DNA of 64,000 nt from Bugula neritina (Eukaryota; Bryozoa; Gymnolaemata; Cheilostomatida; Bugulidae). The stretch spans positions 776,501 to 840,500 of the forward strand of contig OZ037772.1 of NCBI GenBank assembly GCA_964035545.1, written 5' to 3'. Below are positions 47,101-59,899 of this stretch, in pieces. Every line of letters starts with the position of its first letter. Positions within the stretch are counted from its first letter, which is position 1. The notes below the pieces were generated by a model, which made no database searches, was not told the DNA's origin, and saw nothing but the letters and a program-made list of their open reading frames with translations. The position numbers and the translations under genes were made by a program.

Positions 47101-50100
47101 ACACTGTAACATATTAAAATATACTGCAACGTACTGCAACATACTGAAATACACTGTAACATACTGAAATACAGTGCAAAATACTACAACATATTGAAAT
47201 ACACTGCAACACCTTGAAATATACTGCAAATTACCTAAATATACGGTAATATACTGTAATTTACTGTAACACATTGAAAGAAACTACAACATACTGAAAT
47301 ACACTGCAACACACTGGAATACACCGGAAAATACTACAACATACTGAAATACACTGTAACATTGTGAAATACAATGCAACACATTGAAACATATTGCTAT
47401 GTACCGAAATATATGGTAAACTACGTAAATATACTGTAACACATTGAAAAATACTGCAACATATTGAAATATACTGCGACACATTGCAATATACTGTAAC
47501 AAACTGAAATATGCTGTAGCACACTGAAATACACTGCAACTCACTGAAATAAACTGCAACATACTTAACTACACTGTGACATACTGAAATATACTACAAC
47601 ATACTGAAATACACTGCTACATACTGAAATATACTGCAACATACTGCAACATACTGAAATACACTGTAACATACTGAAATATACTGCAACATACTGAAAT
47701 ACACTGCAACATACTACAACATATTGAGATACGCTGCAACACATTGAAATACACTGCAAAATACAGTAGCACACTGAAATACACTGCAAAATACTGTAAC
47801 ACACTGAAATATATTGCAACATACTGCAACATCCTGAAATACACTGTAACATACTGAAATATACTGCTACATACTGAAATATACTGCAACATACTGCAAC
47901 ATACTGAAAAACACTGTAACATACTGAACTACACTGCAACATACTACAACAAATTGAAATACACTGCAACACATTGAAATATACTGCAACATACTTAAAT
48001 ATACGGTAATATACTGAAAAAAACTGTAACACTTTGAAAAATACTGCAACTTACTGAAATACACTGGAATATAATACAACATACTGAAATTCACTGTAAC
48101 ATATTGAAATACACTGCAACACATTTAAATGTACTGCGACATACCAAAGTATATTGTAAACTGCGAAAATATACTGTGACACATTGAAAAATACTGCAAC
48201 ATACTGAAATATACTGCGACACATTGAAATATACTGCAACATACCAAAATATATGGTAAACTGCGAAAATATACTGTGACACATTGAAAAATACTGCAAA
48301 ATACTGAAATATACTGCGACACATTGCAATATACTGTAACATACCGAAATATGCTGTAGCACACTGAAATACACTGCAACATACTGAAATACACTGCAAC
48401 ACACTGAAATACACTGCAAAATAATACAACATACTAAAATACACTGTAACATATTGAAATACACTGCAACACATTGAAATATACTGCAACATACCATAAT
48501 ATATGGTAAACTGCAAAATAATACAACATACTGAAATACACTGTAACATATTGAAATACACTGCAACACATTGAAATATACTGCAACATACCAAAATATA
48601 TGGTAAACTGCGAAAATATACTGTGACACATTGAAAAATACTGCAACATACTGAAATATACTGCGACACATTGCAATATACTGTAACATACCGAAATATG
48701 CTGTAGCACACTGAAATACACTGCAACTCACTGAAATATACTGCAACATACTAAAATACACTGCAACATACTACAACATAGTGAGATACGCTGCAACACA
48801 TTGAAATACACTGCAAAATACTGTAACATACTGAAATACACTGCACAATACTGTAACACACTGAAATGTACTGCAACATACTGCAACATCCTGAAATACA
48901 CTGTAACATACTGAAATACACTGCTACATACTGAAATATACTGCAACATACTGCAACATACTGAAGTACACTGTAACATACTGAACTACACTGCAACATA
49001 CTACAACAAATTGAAATACACTGCAACACACTGCAATACACTGCAAAACAATACAACATACTGAAATACACTGTAACATATTGAAGTACACTGCAACACA
49101 TTGAAATATACTGTAACTCACTGAAATATACTGTAACTCACTGAAGTATAGTGTAATATACGGAAATATACTGTAACATACTCGAATATACTGTAACACA
49201 CTGAAATATACTGCAACATACTGAAATACACTGCAACATACTGAAATATACTGCAACATACTGAAGTACACTGTAACATACTGAAATATACTGCAACATA
49301 CTGTAACATACTGAAATACACTGTAACATACTGAAATACACTGTAACATACTGAAATATACTGCAACATACTGCAACATACTGAAATACGCTGTAACATA
49401 CTGAAATACACTGCAACATACTACAACGTATTGAGATACACTGCAATACATTGAAATACACTGCAAAATACTGTAACACACTGAAATATACTGCAACATA
49501 CTGAAATACACTGCAACATACTGAAATATACTGCAACATACTGAAATACACTGTAACCTACTAAAATATACTGCAACATACTGCAACATACTGAAATACA
49601 CTGTAACATACTGAAATACACTGCAAAATACTACAACATATTGAAATACACTGCAACACGTTGAATTACACTGCAACATACTGAAATCTGCTGTAACATA
49701 TCGAAATACACAGCAACACCTTGAATTACACTGTAACTCACTGAAATATACTGTAACTCACTGAAATATAGTGTAATATACGGAAATGTACTGTAACATA
49801 CTGGAATATACTGCAACATACTGAAATACACTGTAACATACTGAAATATAGTGCAACATACTGAAATATACTGCAACATACCTAAATATATGGCAATATA
49901 CTGAATTATACTGTAACACATTGAAAAATACTACAACATACTGAAATACACTGCAACATATTTAAATACGCTGTAACATATTGAAATACACTGCAACACA
50001 TTATAATATACTGCAACACATCGAAATATACTGTAACTCACTGAAATATACTGTAACTCACTGAAATATAGTGTAATATACGGAAATGTACTGTAACATA

Positions 50101-53100
50101 CTGGAATATACTGTAACATACTGACATATACTGCAACATACTGCAACATACTGAAGTACACTGTAACATGCTGAAATACACTGCAACATACTACAACATA
50201 TTGAAAAACAGTGCAACACATTGAAATACACTGCAAAATACTGTAACACACTGAAATACACTGCGAAATAAGGTAACACACTGAAATATACTGCAACATA
50301 CTGCAACATCCTGAAATACACTGTAACATACCTAAATAAACGTTAATATACTGAAAAAAACTGTAACACATTGAAAAAAACTGCAAAATCCTGAAATACA
50401 CTGCAACACACTGAAATACACTGCAAAACAATACAACATACTGAAATACACTGTAACATATTGAAATACACTGCAACACATTGAAATATACTGTAACTCA
50501 CTGAAATATACTGTAACTCACTGAAAAATAGTGTAATATGCGGAAATATACTGTAACATACTCGAATATTCTGTAACACACTGAAATATACTGCAACATA
50601 CTGAAATACAATGCAACACATTGAAACATATTGCTACGTACCGAAATATATGGTAAACTACTAAAATATACTGTAACACATTGGAAAATACTGCAACATA
50701 TTGAAATATACTGCGACACATTGCAACATACTGTAACATACTGAAATATGCTGTAGCACACTGAAATACACTGCAACTCACTGAAATAAACTGCAAGATA
50801 CTTAACTACACTGTGACATACTGAAATATACTACAACATACTGAAATACACTGCTACATACTGAAATACACTGTAACATACTGAAATACACTGCAACGTA
50901 CTACAACATAGTGAGATACGCTGCAACACATAGAAATACACTGCAAAATACTGTAGCACACTGAAATACACTGCAAAACACTGTAACACACTGAAATATA
51001 CTGCAACATCCTGAAATACACTGTAACATACTGAAATACACTGCTACATACTGAAATATACTGCAACATACTGCAACATACTGAAGTACACTGTAACATA
51101 CTGAACTATACTGCAACATACTACAACAAATTGAAATACACTGCAACACACTGCAATACACTGCAAAACAATACAACATACTGAAATACACTATAACATA
51201 TTGAAATACACTGCAACACATTGAAATATACTGTAACTCACTGAAATATACTGTAACTCACTGAAATATAGTGTGATATACGGAAATATACTGTAACATA
51301 CTCGAATATACTGTAACACACTGAAATATACTGCAACATACTGAAATACACTGCAACATACTGAAATATACTGCAATATACTGAAGTACACTGTAACATA
51401 CTGAAATACACTGCAACATACTGCAACATACTGAAATACACTGTAACATACTGAAACACACTGCAACATACTACAACATATTGAAATACACTGCAACACA
51501 TTGAAATATACTGCAACATACCTAAACATACGGTAAGATACTGAAAAAAACTGTAACACATTGAAAAATATTGCAACATATTGAAATACACTGCAACACA
51601 CTGAAATACACTGCAAAATAATACAACATACTGACATACACTGTAACATATTGAAATACACTGCAACACATTGAAATATACTGTAACATACTGAAATATA
51701 CTGCGACACATTGCAATATACTGTAACATACTGAAATATGCTGTAGCACACTGAAATACACTGCAACTTCCTGAAATATACTGCAAAATACTGAAATACA
51801 CTGCAAAATACTACAACATAATATGTTGTAACATATAGAAATATACTGCAACATAGTGCAACATACTGAAATACACTGTAACATATTGAAACACACTGCA
51901 AGACATTGAATTGCACTGCAACATACTAAAATACGCTGTAACATATTGAAATACACTGCAATGCATTGAAATCTACTGTAACTCACTGAAACATACTGTA
52001 ACTCACTGAAACATAGTGTAATATACGGAAATGTACTGTAACATACTGGAATATACTGTAACACACTGAAATATACTGCAACATACTGAAATACACTGTA
52101 ACATACTGAAATATACTGCAACATACTGCAATATACTGAAATACGCTGTAACATACTGAAATACACTGCAACATACTACAACGTATTGAGATACACTGCA
52201 ATACATTGAAATACACTGCAAAATACTGTAACACACTGAAATATACTGCAACATACTGAAATACACTGTAACATACTGAAATATACTGCAACACACTGCA
52301 ACTTACTGAAATACACTGTAACATACTGAAATACACTGCAACATCCTACAACATACTGAAATACACTGTAACATATTAAAATATACTGCAACGTACTGCA
52401 ACATACTGAAATACACTGTAACATACTGAAATACAGTGCAAAATACTACAACATATTGAAATACACTGCAACACCTTGAAATATACTGCAAATTACCTAA
52501 ATATACGGTAATATACTGTAATTTACTGTAACACATTGAAAGAAACTACAACATACTGAAATACACTGCAACACACTGAAATACACCGGAAAATACTACA
52601 ACATACTGAAATACACTGTAACATTGTGAAATACAATGCAACACATTGAAACATATTGCTATGTACCGAAATATATGGTAAACTACGTAAATATACTGTA
52701 ACACATTGAAAAATACTGCAACATATTGAAATATACTGCGACACATTGCAATATACTGTAACAAACTGAAATATGCTGTAGCACACTGAAATACACTGCA
52801 ACTCACTGAAATAAACTGCAACATACTTAACTACACTGTGACATACTGAAATATACTACAACATACTGAAATACACTGCTACATACTGAAATATACTGCA
52901 ACATACTGCAACATACTGAAATACACTGTAACATACTGAAATATACTGCAACATACTGAAATACACTGCAACATACTACAACATATTGAGATACGCTGCA
53001 ACACATTGAAATACACTGCAAAATACAGTAGCACACTGAAATACACTGCAAAATACTGTAACACACTGAAATATATTGCAACATACTGCAACATCCTGAA

Positions 53101-54638
53101 ATACACTGTAACATACTGAAATATACTGCTACATACTGAAATATACTGCAACATACTGCAACATACTGAAAAACACTGTAACATACTGAACTACACTGCA
53201 ACATACTACAACAAATTGAAATACACTGCAACACATTGAAATATACTGCAACATACTTAAATATACGGTAATATACTGAAAAAAACTGTAACACTTTGAA
53301 AAATACTGCAACTTACTGAAATACACTGGAATATAATACAACATACTGAAATTCACTGTAACATATTGAAATACACTGCAACACATTTAAATGTACTGCG
53401 ACATACCAAAGTATATTGTAAATTGCGAAAATATACTGTGACACATTGAAAAATACTGCAACATACTGAAATATACTGCGACACATTGAAATATACTGCA
53501 ACATACCAAAATATATGGTAAACTGCAAAAATATACTGTGACACATTGAAAAATACTGCAAAATACTGAAATATACTGCGACACATTGCAATATACTGTA
53601 ACATACCGAAATATGCTGTAGCACACTGAAATACACTGCAACATACTGAAATACACTGCAACACACTGAAATACACTGCAAAATAATACAACATACTGAA
53701 ATACACTGTAACATATTGAAATACACTGCAACACATTGAAATATACTGCAACATACCAAAATATATGGTAAACTGCAAAATAATACAACATACTGAAATA
53801 CACTGTAACATATTGAAATACACTGCGACACATTGAAATATACTGCAACATACCAAAATATATGGTAAACTGCGAAAATATACTGTGACACATTGAAAAA
53901 TACTGCAACATACTGAAATATACTGCGACACATTGCAATATACTGTAACATACCGAAATATGCTGTAGCACACTGAAATACACTGCAACTCACTGAAATA
54001 TACTGCAACATACTAAAATACACTGCAACATACTACAACATAGTGAGATACGCTGCAACACATTGAAATACACTGCAAAATACTGTAACAGACTGAAATA
54101 CACTGCAAAATACTGTAACACACTGAAATATACTGCAACATACTGCAACATCCTGAAATACACTGTAACATACTGAAATACACTGCTACATACTGAAATA
54201 TACTGCAACATACTGCAACATACTGAAGTACACTGTAACATACTGAACTACACTGCAACATACTACAACAAATTGAAATACACTGCAGCACACTGCAATA
54301 CACTGCAAAACAATACAACATACTGAAATACACTGTAACATATTGAAGTACACTGCAACACATTGAAATATACTGTAACTCACTGAAATATACTGTAACT
54401 CACTGAAATATAGTGTAATATACGGAAATATACTGTAACATACTCGAATATACTGTAACACACTGAAATATACTGCAACATACTGAAATACACTGCAACA
54501 TACTGAAATATACTGCAACATACTGAAGTACACTGTAACATACTGAAATATACTGCAACATACTGTAACATACTGAAATACACTGTAACATACTGAAATA
54601 CACTGCAAAATACTACAACATATTGAAATACACTGCAA
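44155..54638. repeat. higher-order repeat, two copies of about 5.5 and 5.0 kb
   Basis: The rare marker CACGTTGAATTACACTGCAA occurs at 44155, 49657 and 54639. Offsets between copies step from 5502 bp (near 44.4 kb) to 5332 bp (45.6 kb) to 5262 bp (46.3-49.4 kb), showing deletions of 170 and 70 bp in the second copy. The third marker begins a new unit that is cut off where the array ends. Confidence 0.85.
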
Positions 54639-54763
54639 CACGTTGAATTACACTGCAACATACTGAAATCTGCTGTAACATATCGAAATACACAGCAACA
54701 CCTTGAATTACACTGTAACTCACTGAAATATGCTGTAACTCACTGAAATATAGTGTAATATAC

Positions 54764-54850
54764 AGTGTAGGTATGTAGTGTAAGTATACTGCGTAGGCAC
54801 ACAGTGTAAGTATACAGTGTAGGTATGTAGTGTAAGTATACTGTGTAATT
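54764..54850 (+). repeat. short unrelated repeat at the array edge
   Basis: About four copies of AGTGTAGGTATGTAGTGTAA-like sequence where the satellite stops. Confidence 0.65.
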
Positions 54851-55735
54851 ATCAGAGCAAGTAATTAAGTAGAAATATCGGTGTAGCTATCTAAGAGTTA
54901 TGAATCACCTTAAAATAACTATTTGCGGGTAAAAAAAAAATTCAAAGTGAAATTCAAAGCCAATATATCAACTGTAACATACAATATAATATAATATTCA
55001 ATATAACATAAAATATAATACTTGATATAATGTTAAATTTGAAATGTTATATACGGTATGTATTATATAACATAATGTTTAATATATTGAAAAAGAAGAG
55101 AATAACCTCTAGACTCCCTGACACACTTCACTTATGTGGTAATAAAATATTCTCATATACATACTAGTTTTCATTTACATACTCACTCCATAATCTCTGA
55201 GCACAGGCTTGTCGCTCTGCATTCAGATAAGCTTTGATCTGAACAGACAACTCTTAATCTACAGAGAAAATTTAATATTTGTGACACAGAATAATATAAA
55301 AATATAATCCTGCAGCATCCTGTTTCACAGAAATCTCATGGTTTTGTATTTAGGAATGAGCAAAGTACAAATGGAGGAGTCTAAGCTACTCATTTACTTT
55401 GATATAACACATTGAATAAAACACAATAATTCTCATCACAGATTGTAAGCTAATAATTATGGTTTTCATACAAAATTAATTTGTCAGCAACTTCTTCTAG
55501 TTTGTAAAAAGCAATAGCTTTTACTAAATTTACTACTAAACTGTTGATCTAAATACGGAATGGAAAATTCAACATCCCGTAGCAAACAAATCATAAAGAA
55601 ATACAAATATTTTGCAGGAAAAAATTGCATTTATACTTTCAAAGTTTTCAGTCAGAAATTCAATTTGATCGAGCTAAAATTTCTTCAAGTTGCATTGCAT
55701 TTTAAAAGAATAGTAAGTGTGATCACAGCTAAACT
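54851..55735. other. AT-rich, no gene seen
   Basis: It contains a copy of the dispersed repeat TTTTCAGTCAGAAATTCAAT (about 55645) shared with 10386. Confidence 0.4.
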
Positions 55736-55739
55736 AATA

Positions 55740-56110
55740 TGTGTCATCACAACTAGAATAGTATGAGTCATCACAACTAGAATAGTATGAGTCATCACAA
55801 CTAGAATAGTATGAGTCACCACAACTAGAATAGTATGAGTCACCACAACTAGAATAGTATGAGTCATCACAACTAGAATAGTCTGAGTCATCACAACTAG
55901 AATAATATGAGTCATCACAACTAGAATAGTATGAGTCATCACAACTAGAATAGTATGAGTCATCACAACTAGAATAGTATGAGTCACCACAACTAGAAGA
56001 GTATGAGTCATCACAACTAGAATAGTATGAGTCATCACAACTAGAATAGTATGAGTCACCACAACTAGAAGAGTATGAGTCATCACAACTAGAAGAGTAT
56101 GAGTCATAGA
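55740..56110 (-). repeat. 24-bp minisatellite, about 15 copies
   Basis: The unit is TATGAGTCATCACAACTAGA plus ATAG. The length is a multiple of three, so the minus strand gives a spurious THTILVVM repeat frame. Almost every unit contains TGAGTCA, the AP-1/bZIP consensus. Confidence 0.93.
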
Positions 56111-56534
56111 CCTACCTGCTTTTCTGCTTTTCACCAGCCGGGTGTCTCCCAGCATAGAAGAAGTGGTTGATATTGTCAGGGTAGCTGCACGGTTTATCTC
56201 TGCATTTCTTGTATGTATGCTTCTTCATCAAACGTCTTACATGGACCAAACTCAAACACTTGGTTTACTGTAACACAATATACTAGAACATGCTAGAATA
56301 TACTATACTAAGGTATGCTATACTATACTAAGAACACACTAGAATATACTAAGTAATTGTAAACATTTGGTTCACTGTAACATAATATAAAAATATAATA
56401 GTTGCCGACAGACAGACATTGCATAGTTTGTTAAGTCCTACTAATCAAACTGTAAATTTTTACCGGAAACAGTGTTAGAAGGTACATAGTATATTAGGTG
56501 TTCACCTGTATATAGTACTATATGTATATAGCGT

Positions 56535-56670
56535 TTTGTATTTTTTTCAAACTGCTACAAATGCTCATAAAGAAACAAGCAATACAAGTTGCTAATATAC
56601 TGCGTATACCAGCTTCGTGCTACTTTACCTGAGCATTCTATTCTATTGAATGTTTATTTTCTGCAAAGGT
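56535..56670 (+). repeat. direct repeat, copy 1 (about 135 bp)
   Basis: It begins TTTTTTTCAAACTGCTACAA and ends TGAATGTTTATTTTCTGCAA. The second copy at 57066-57200 is about 90 percent identical by eye. No terminal repeats or coding sequence are seen. Confidence 0.8.
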
Positions 56671-57065
56671 CAGAAATGGCTATATATCTATCAATTTTAG
56701 TAACATTTCAACCAACTTTTTAGGCAAACAAACTAATAACAGTGATCAGGGTGCAATAATTAGGTGGCCCATTGTGCCCTGGTCAGCGTGGCCCATTGTG
56801 CCCCGTGTGGCCAAATTGAAAATAAATGTGCCTCAAGGAAAATTTATTTCAGTATTTGCTGTTATACTAGTTAAGCAATGTAGAGACAAACAATGGCAGC
56901 AATATTAGTAAAATCTAGGCTTCTTGCCTTTGAGTGTGAAAAGTTATAAAGCCTTGACGACAATCTAAAAAATTTACAAAAAGTAAGTAAAAACAGTTTT
57001 TTACTCGCCTTTTCAACATGTATGTTCCACAAGTGTTGAAACTACAAAGACTGAATATTTATGTC

Positions 57066-57200
57066 ACTATTTTTTTCAAACTGCTGCAAATGCTTATAAA
57101 GAAACAAGCAATACAAGCTGCTAATATAATGTGTATACCAGCTTTATGCTACTTTACCTGAGCCTTCTATGCTATTGAATGTTTATTTTCTGCAATATTT
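57066..57200 (+). repeat. direct repeat, copy 2 (about 135 bp)
   Basis: Same family as 56535-56670. The 400 bp between them hold two GTGGCCCATTGTGCCC blocks and a segment (56968-57045) that recurs inverted at 61386-61465. Confidence 0.8.
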
Positions 57201-57424
57201 CTAGCTGTTATAGCTTTGAGTTTAACATTTCTATGGTGTTTGTGATACAAGTTTCATTTGTTAATAAAGGTGTGCATTCTTTGGCTGAAATGTGGTTTAT
57301 TTAGCTAGACTGATCCTAGTGACTTCCAATATTACTATATTTATGATGCTGCTATTGTAGTAAACTGAATGGTGAAGACGTGACTAGGGAAAGAGACAGC
57401 ACGTCACAAGACCGCTGTATCCAG

Positions 57425-59449
57425 GTGTCTTTGCCGAAGTGACTCCTCTCTCAACTACCGCATAGCATATAAACCCACAAATCACTCTACACCACCATCT
57501 TCTGTCCTACAATCTCAGTCTAACCAACCAATGGTAAGTCATAACCAACTTCTGTCGGTCACTCATTCAACATGGTGCATTCTGATTGCATCAATTATAC
57601 ATCTGTTGAGTACTACTGCATGCTGTAGAACGGTCCTGCAAGGAGCGGATGATGGCGAGGAGTGTCTGATTGACAATTCAGATAAAGATATGTCCCAGAC
57701 CCCTCTGACTCCGTCTAGAGAATACTCAAAGAGCTGTCCAATCATGACGAGAGGTTAGTCTTTCATTAAATAGTTGCTTTCACTTATCGCTTGTTAAATA
57801 AATAAACGCTGCTGACATAATGAACAGTTTTAAAATAGTGCAGACTAACTTATCTCAATGTATACTGTTATATGGTCAGTGTCAAATGTGTATGTATAGA
57901 CATAAAGAAAGAATAAAAGCAATAGAAAACCTGATTTGTATGGCTAGAAAAGGTGGTAATGATGCCAGATGGGATGAACATTTTGAGACATTACTCTTAC
58001 TGTTGATTGAGACTCTACGAGACAGAGATGTAAAACAAGTTTACCAAATTAATGAAGTTTTCTCCTGTCATGTTTTAAATAGCAATCAGTTAATTGTTGT
58101 TCTGCTGTTACAACTTAGTTATGCTGATACATGTTGTATTTAGGAATTGATAAGAACCCGGGCCTTGAAAGCTGATCAAGTGGGAGAAACACCGATTTGA
58201 TAGCTATGCTGAACTCACCATATACAATATCATACAAGCTCATAAGGATGCCTGCGAATGGGTGAGAACTTTGTCCTACAGTAATCCTGCTCATTGGAAT
58301 TGACGTTACAGTACTGGTGATTCATATTAAAATATATTTCTTGTTTTAAGCTTTTAGTACTGTTGCTTGTGATGGTGAGAGAACTGTGTTGGCTATAAAC
58401 CTTTAGGTGTACCGAGCAGCTGAGGAGTGTGCTATAACACTGGCCATGTTACTGAAGCCCGAGCACTCTGTCGTAGTACTGGCTAAACTAACAGACAGTC
58501 TTGAGTACCCACTATCTGTAGTCGCTATAAAGACACTCACACATGTTATTGAACAAATGAGTGAAGAATCCTTAATCAAAGTTATTCAACAGCTGATACC
58601 AGGTCTTATTAAGGTATTACGCTATGGCTCTGGTAAAGTTTACTGACTAACATTAGGTCATCTGTTGAGATGTGTCACTAGTTTCCAGGATTTTATTTCT
58701 ACTCTGTGTAAAAGATGTTGTAAGTTGATCTCACTAGTGTACACTGTAGTTGTGATCAACTTCTATGGTTGTTACAGGGGTATAAACACGAAGAGTCTTG
58801 GTGCAGGAAAACTAGTTGCTTCGCTTTGGTCGCTCTTTACATGAGAATAGGAGATAATCTCAAGCCATATTTGTCTGTACTAACAAGCAGCTTAAGGTAG
58901 GCCATCAGTTCTTCACAAAAAACATGTCTGAAACTAAACTATAAAAATCTGCTGAGAATAAGTGCCTGTTACTTGCACTCTAGTAAACAGCAAATCTAAT
59001 GGATGTATATTTTATCTAAAATCGTATGTTTTGAACTGCCCCTAGCACATTTATAACCAAAGAGTTTTGGTAACAATATTTTTGTTTTAGTCATTTTTAT
59101 ATGATAGTTTTTATACTTAGCTCAATAATTGAATTTACTACTTGTCTAAATAATACATCAGGGAAATGCAAAATAAATGTCATTTTCAATATTAAAAGTA
59201 GATTTTACCTCCCACGTCTAACATCACACATTTATAGAGTTGGCTATTAAATGACCAAGTCTTTGGTATAAATAAACTGGACAGTATTTGGCTAATGACT
59301 ATACATTGTACCATCATTATTGACTCTGTGGTTGGCACCACCTTCCCTGACTATTCTATCTTTTGTAGCTGAAACTTCTCAATCTATATATTAAGAGAGC
59401 AGAAGAAAAGTGTGCAGAGCTTCACCACGACACTATCACAAAGAAATAA
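57425..59449 (+). pseudogene. CLASP: CLASP, C-terminal exons with frame breaks
   Basis: CLASPs bind growing microtubule plus ends; the C-terminal HEAT-repeat domain docks partners such as CLIPs. Exons: 57425-57533 (Ser-rich linker), 57629-57753 (DDGEECLIDNSDKDMSQTPLT), about 57900-58029 (ARWDEHFETLLLLLIETLRD), 58144-58261 (ELIRTRALK ... WEKHRFDSYAELT), 58407-58613 (YRAAEECAITLAMLLKPEHS, YPLSVVAIKTLTHVIE), 58778-58896 (CRKTSCFALVALYMRIGDNL) and 59369-59449 (LKLLNLYIKRAEEK, stop TAA). The order and motifs match the CLASP C-terminus. Frame problems: 58144-58261 is 118 nt with one base too many after RALK; the 58896/59369 junction is one base out; and the 57533/57629 phases disagree. The upstream TOG domains are not found, so the locus is truncated, decayed or mis-assembled. 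The 207-nt exon at 58407 is perfect. Confidence 0.8.
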
Positions 59450-59822
59450 GTTACTCAAGAATTACTTTCTTATATTCACAAGAGTCAGATGTTGAGAGCC
59501 AGCTATGCCTCAGTTGACAACAAGATGGGAGACGCCCACGGTTCTACCGTCAACGCTAAGAGTGCCATGAAAAATATGAAGAAACATACCCTCAACATGT
59601 AGACATTGCATCACCAGTCTGAGCTAATGTCAAGGTTAAACTCTGTTTCCTGTTGATGGACTTCCTTCTTGAATATCAGCTGTACCTTTATCTTGTATAG
59701 ATATTTTAATTATATTTTCCTTGTATGATTAGGAAAATAGTTTGGATACAAATGTCACAATTTACTCTTTATTGTTTATGTGCTTTTGAAAATCATGTTT
59801 GGTAATTTTTTTATGTTGCTGT

Positions 59823-59828
59823 AATAAA
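59823..59828 (+). terminator. polyadenylation signal AATAAA
   Basis: AATAAA lies 374 bp after the CLASP stop and before an AT-only stretch. Confidence 0.5.
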
Positions 59829-59899
59829 TTGTTTAATAATAATAATAGATAATGATTATTCAATTATTACTTCTTCTAAAATTCCCTTAGGGTGTTGCA

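Larger units (their letters stand above)
35258..54763 (-). repeat. 19.5-kb satellite with a 10-bp unit
   Basis: The whole stretch is built from a decamer of consensus ACTGNAAYAY on the plus strand. Two subtypes, ACTGAAATAC and ACTG(C/T)AACAT, mostly alternate to give a 20-bp unit, at times with doubled ACTGCAACAT. That is on the order of 1,900 decamers. Variants such as ACTGTAACTC, CCAAAATATATGGTAAACTG and CGGAAATATACTG mark positions inside larger units. The minus strand lacks stop codons in this unit, so long overlapping frames up to 477 codons open in all three frames. They are composition artefacts rich in Cys, Tyr, Phe, Val and Ser. No transposon, gene or promoter is seen inside. Confidence 0.95.

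Noticed and set aside
35944-54661. Many long minus-strand frames (200-477 codons) as a novel Cys/Tyr-rich protein family
   Set aside because: They overlap in all three frames and arise because the decamer's reverse complement has no stop codon. There are no splice signals, domains or independent codon bias.
55685-56155. Protein with THTILVVM repeats, resembling membrane helices
   Set aside because: 24-bp minisatellite read on the minus strand; 24 is a multiple of three.
59480-59620. Continuation of CLASP or a separate small gene (LRASYASVDNKMGD...)
   Set aside because: The frame lies after the CLASP stop and has no supported splice junction; treated as 3' UTR.
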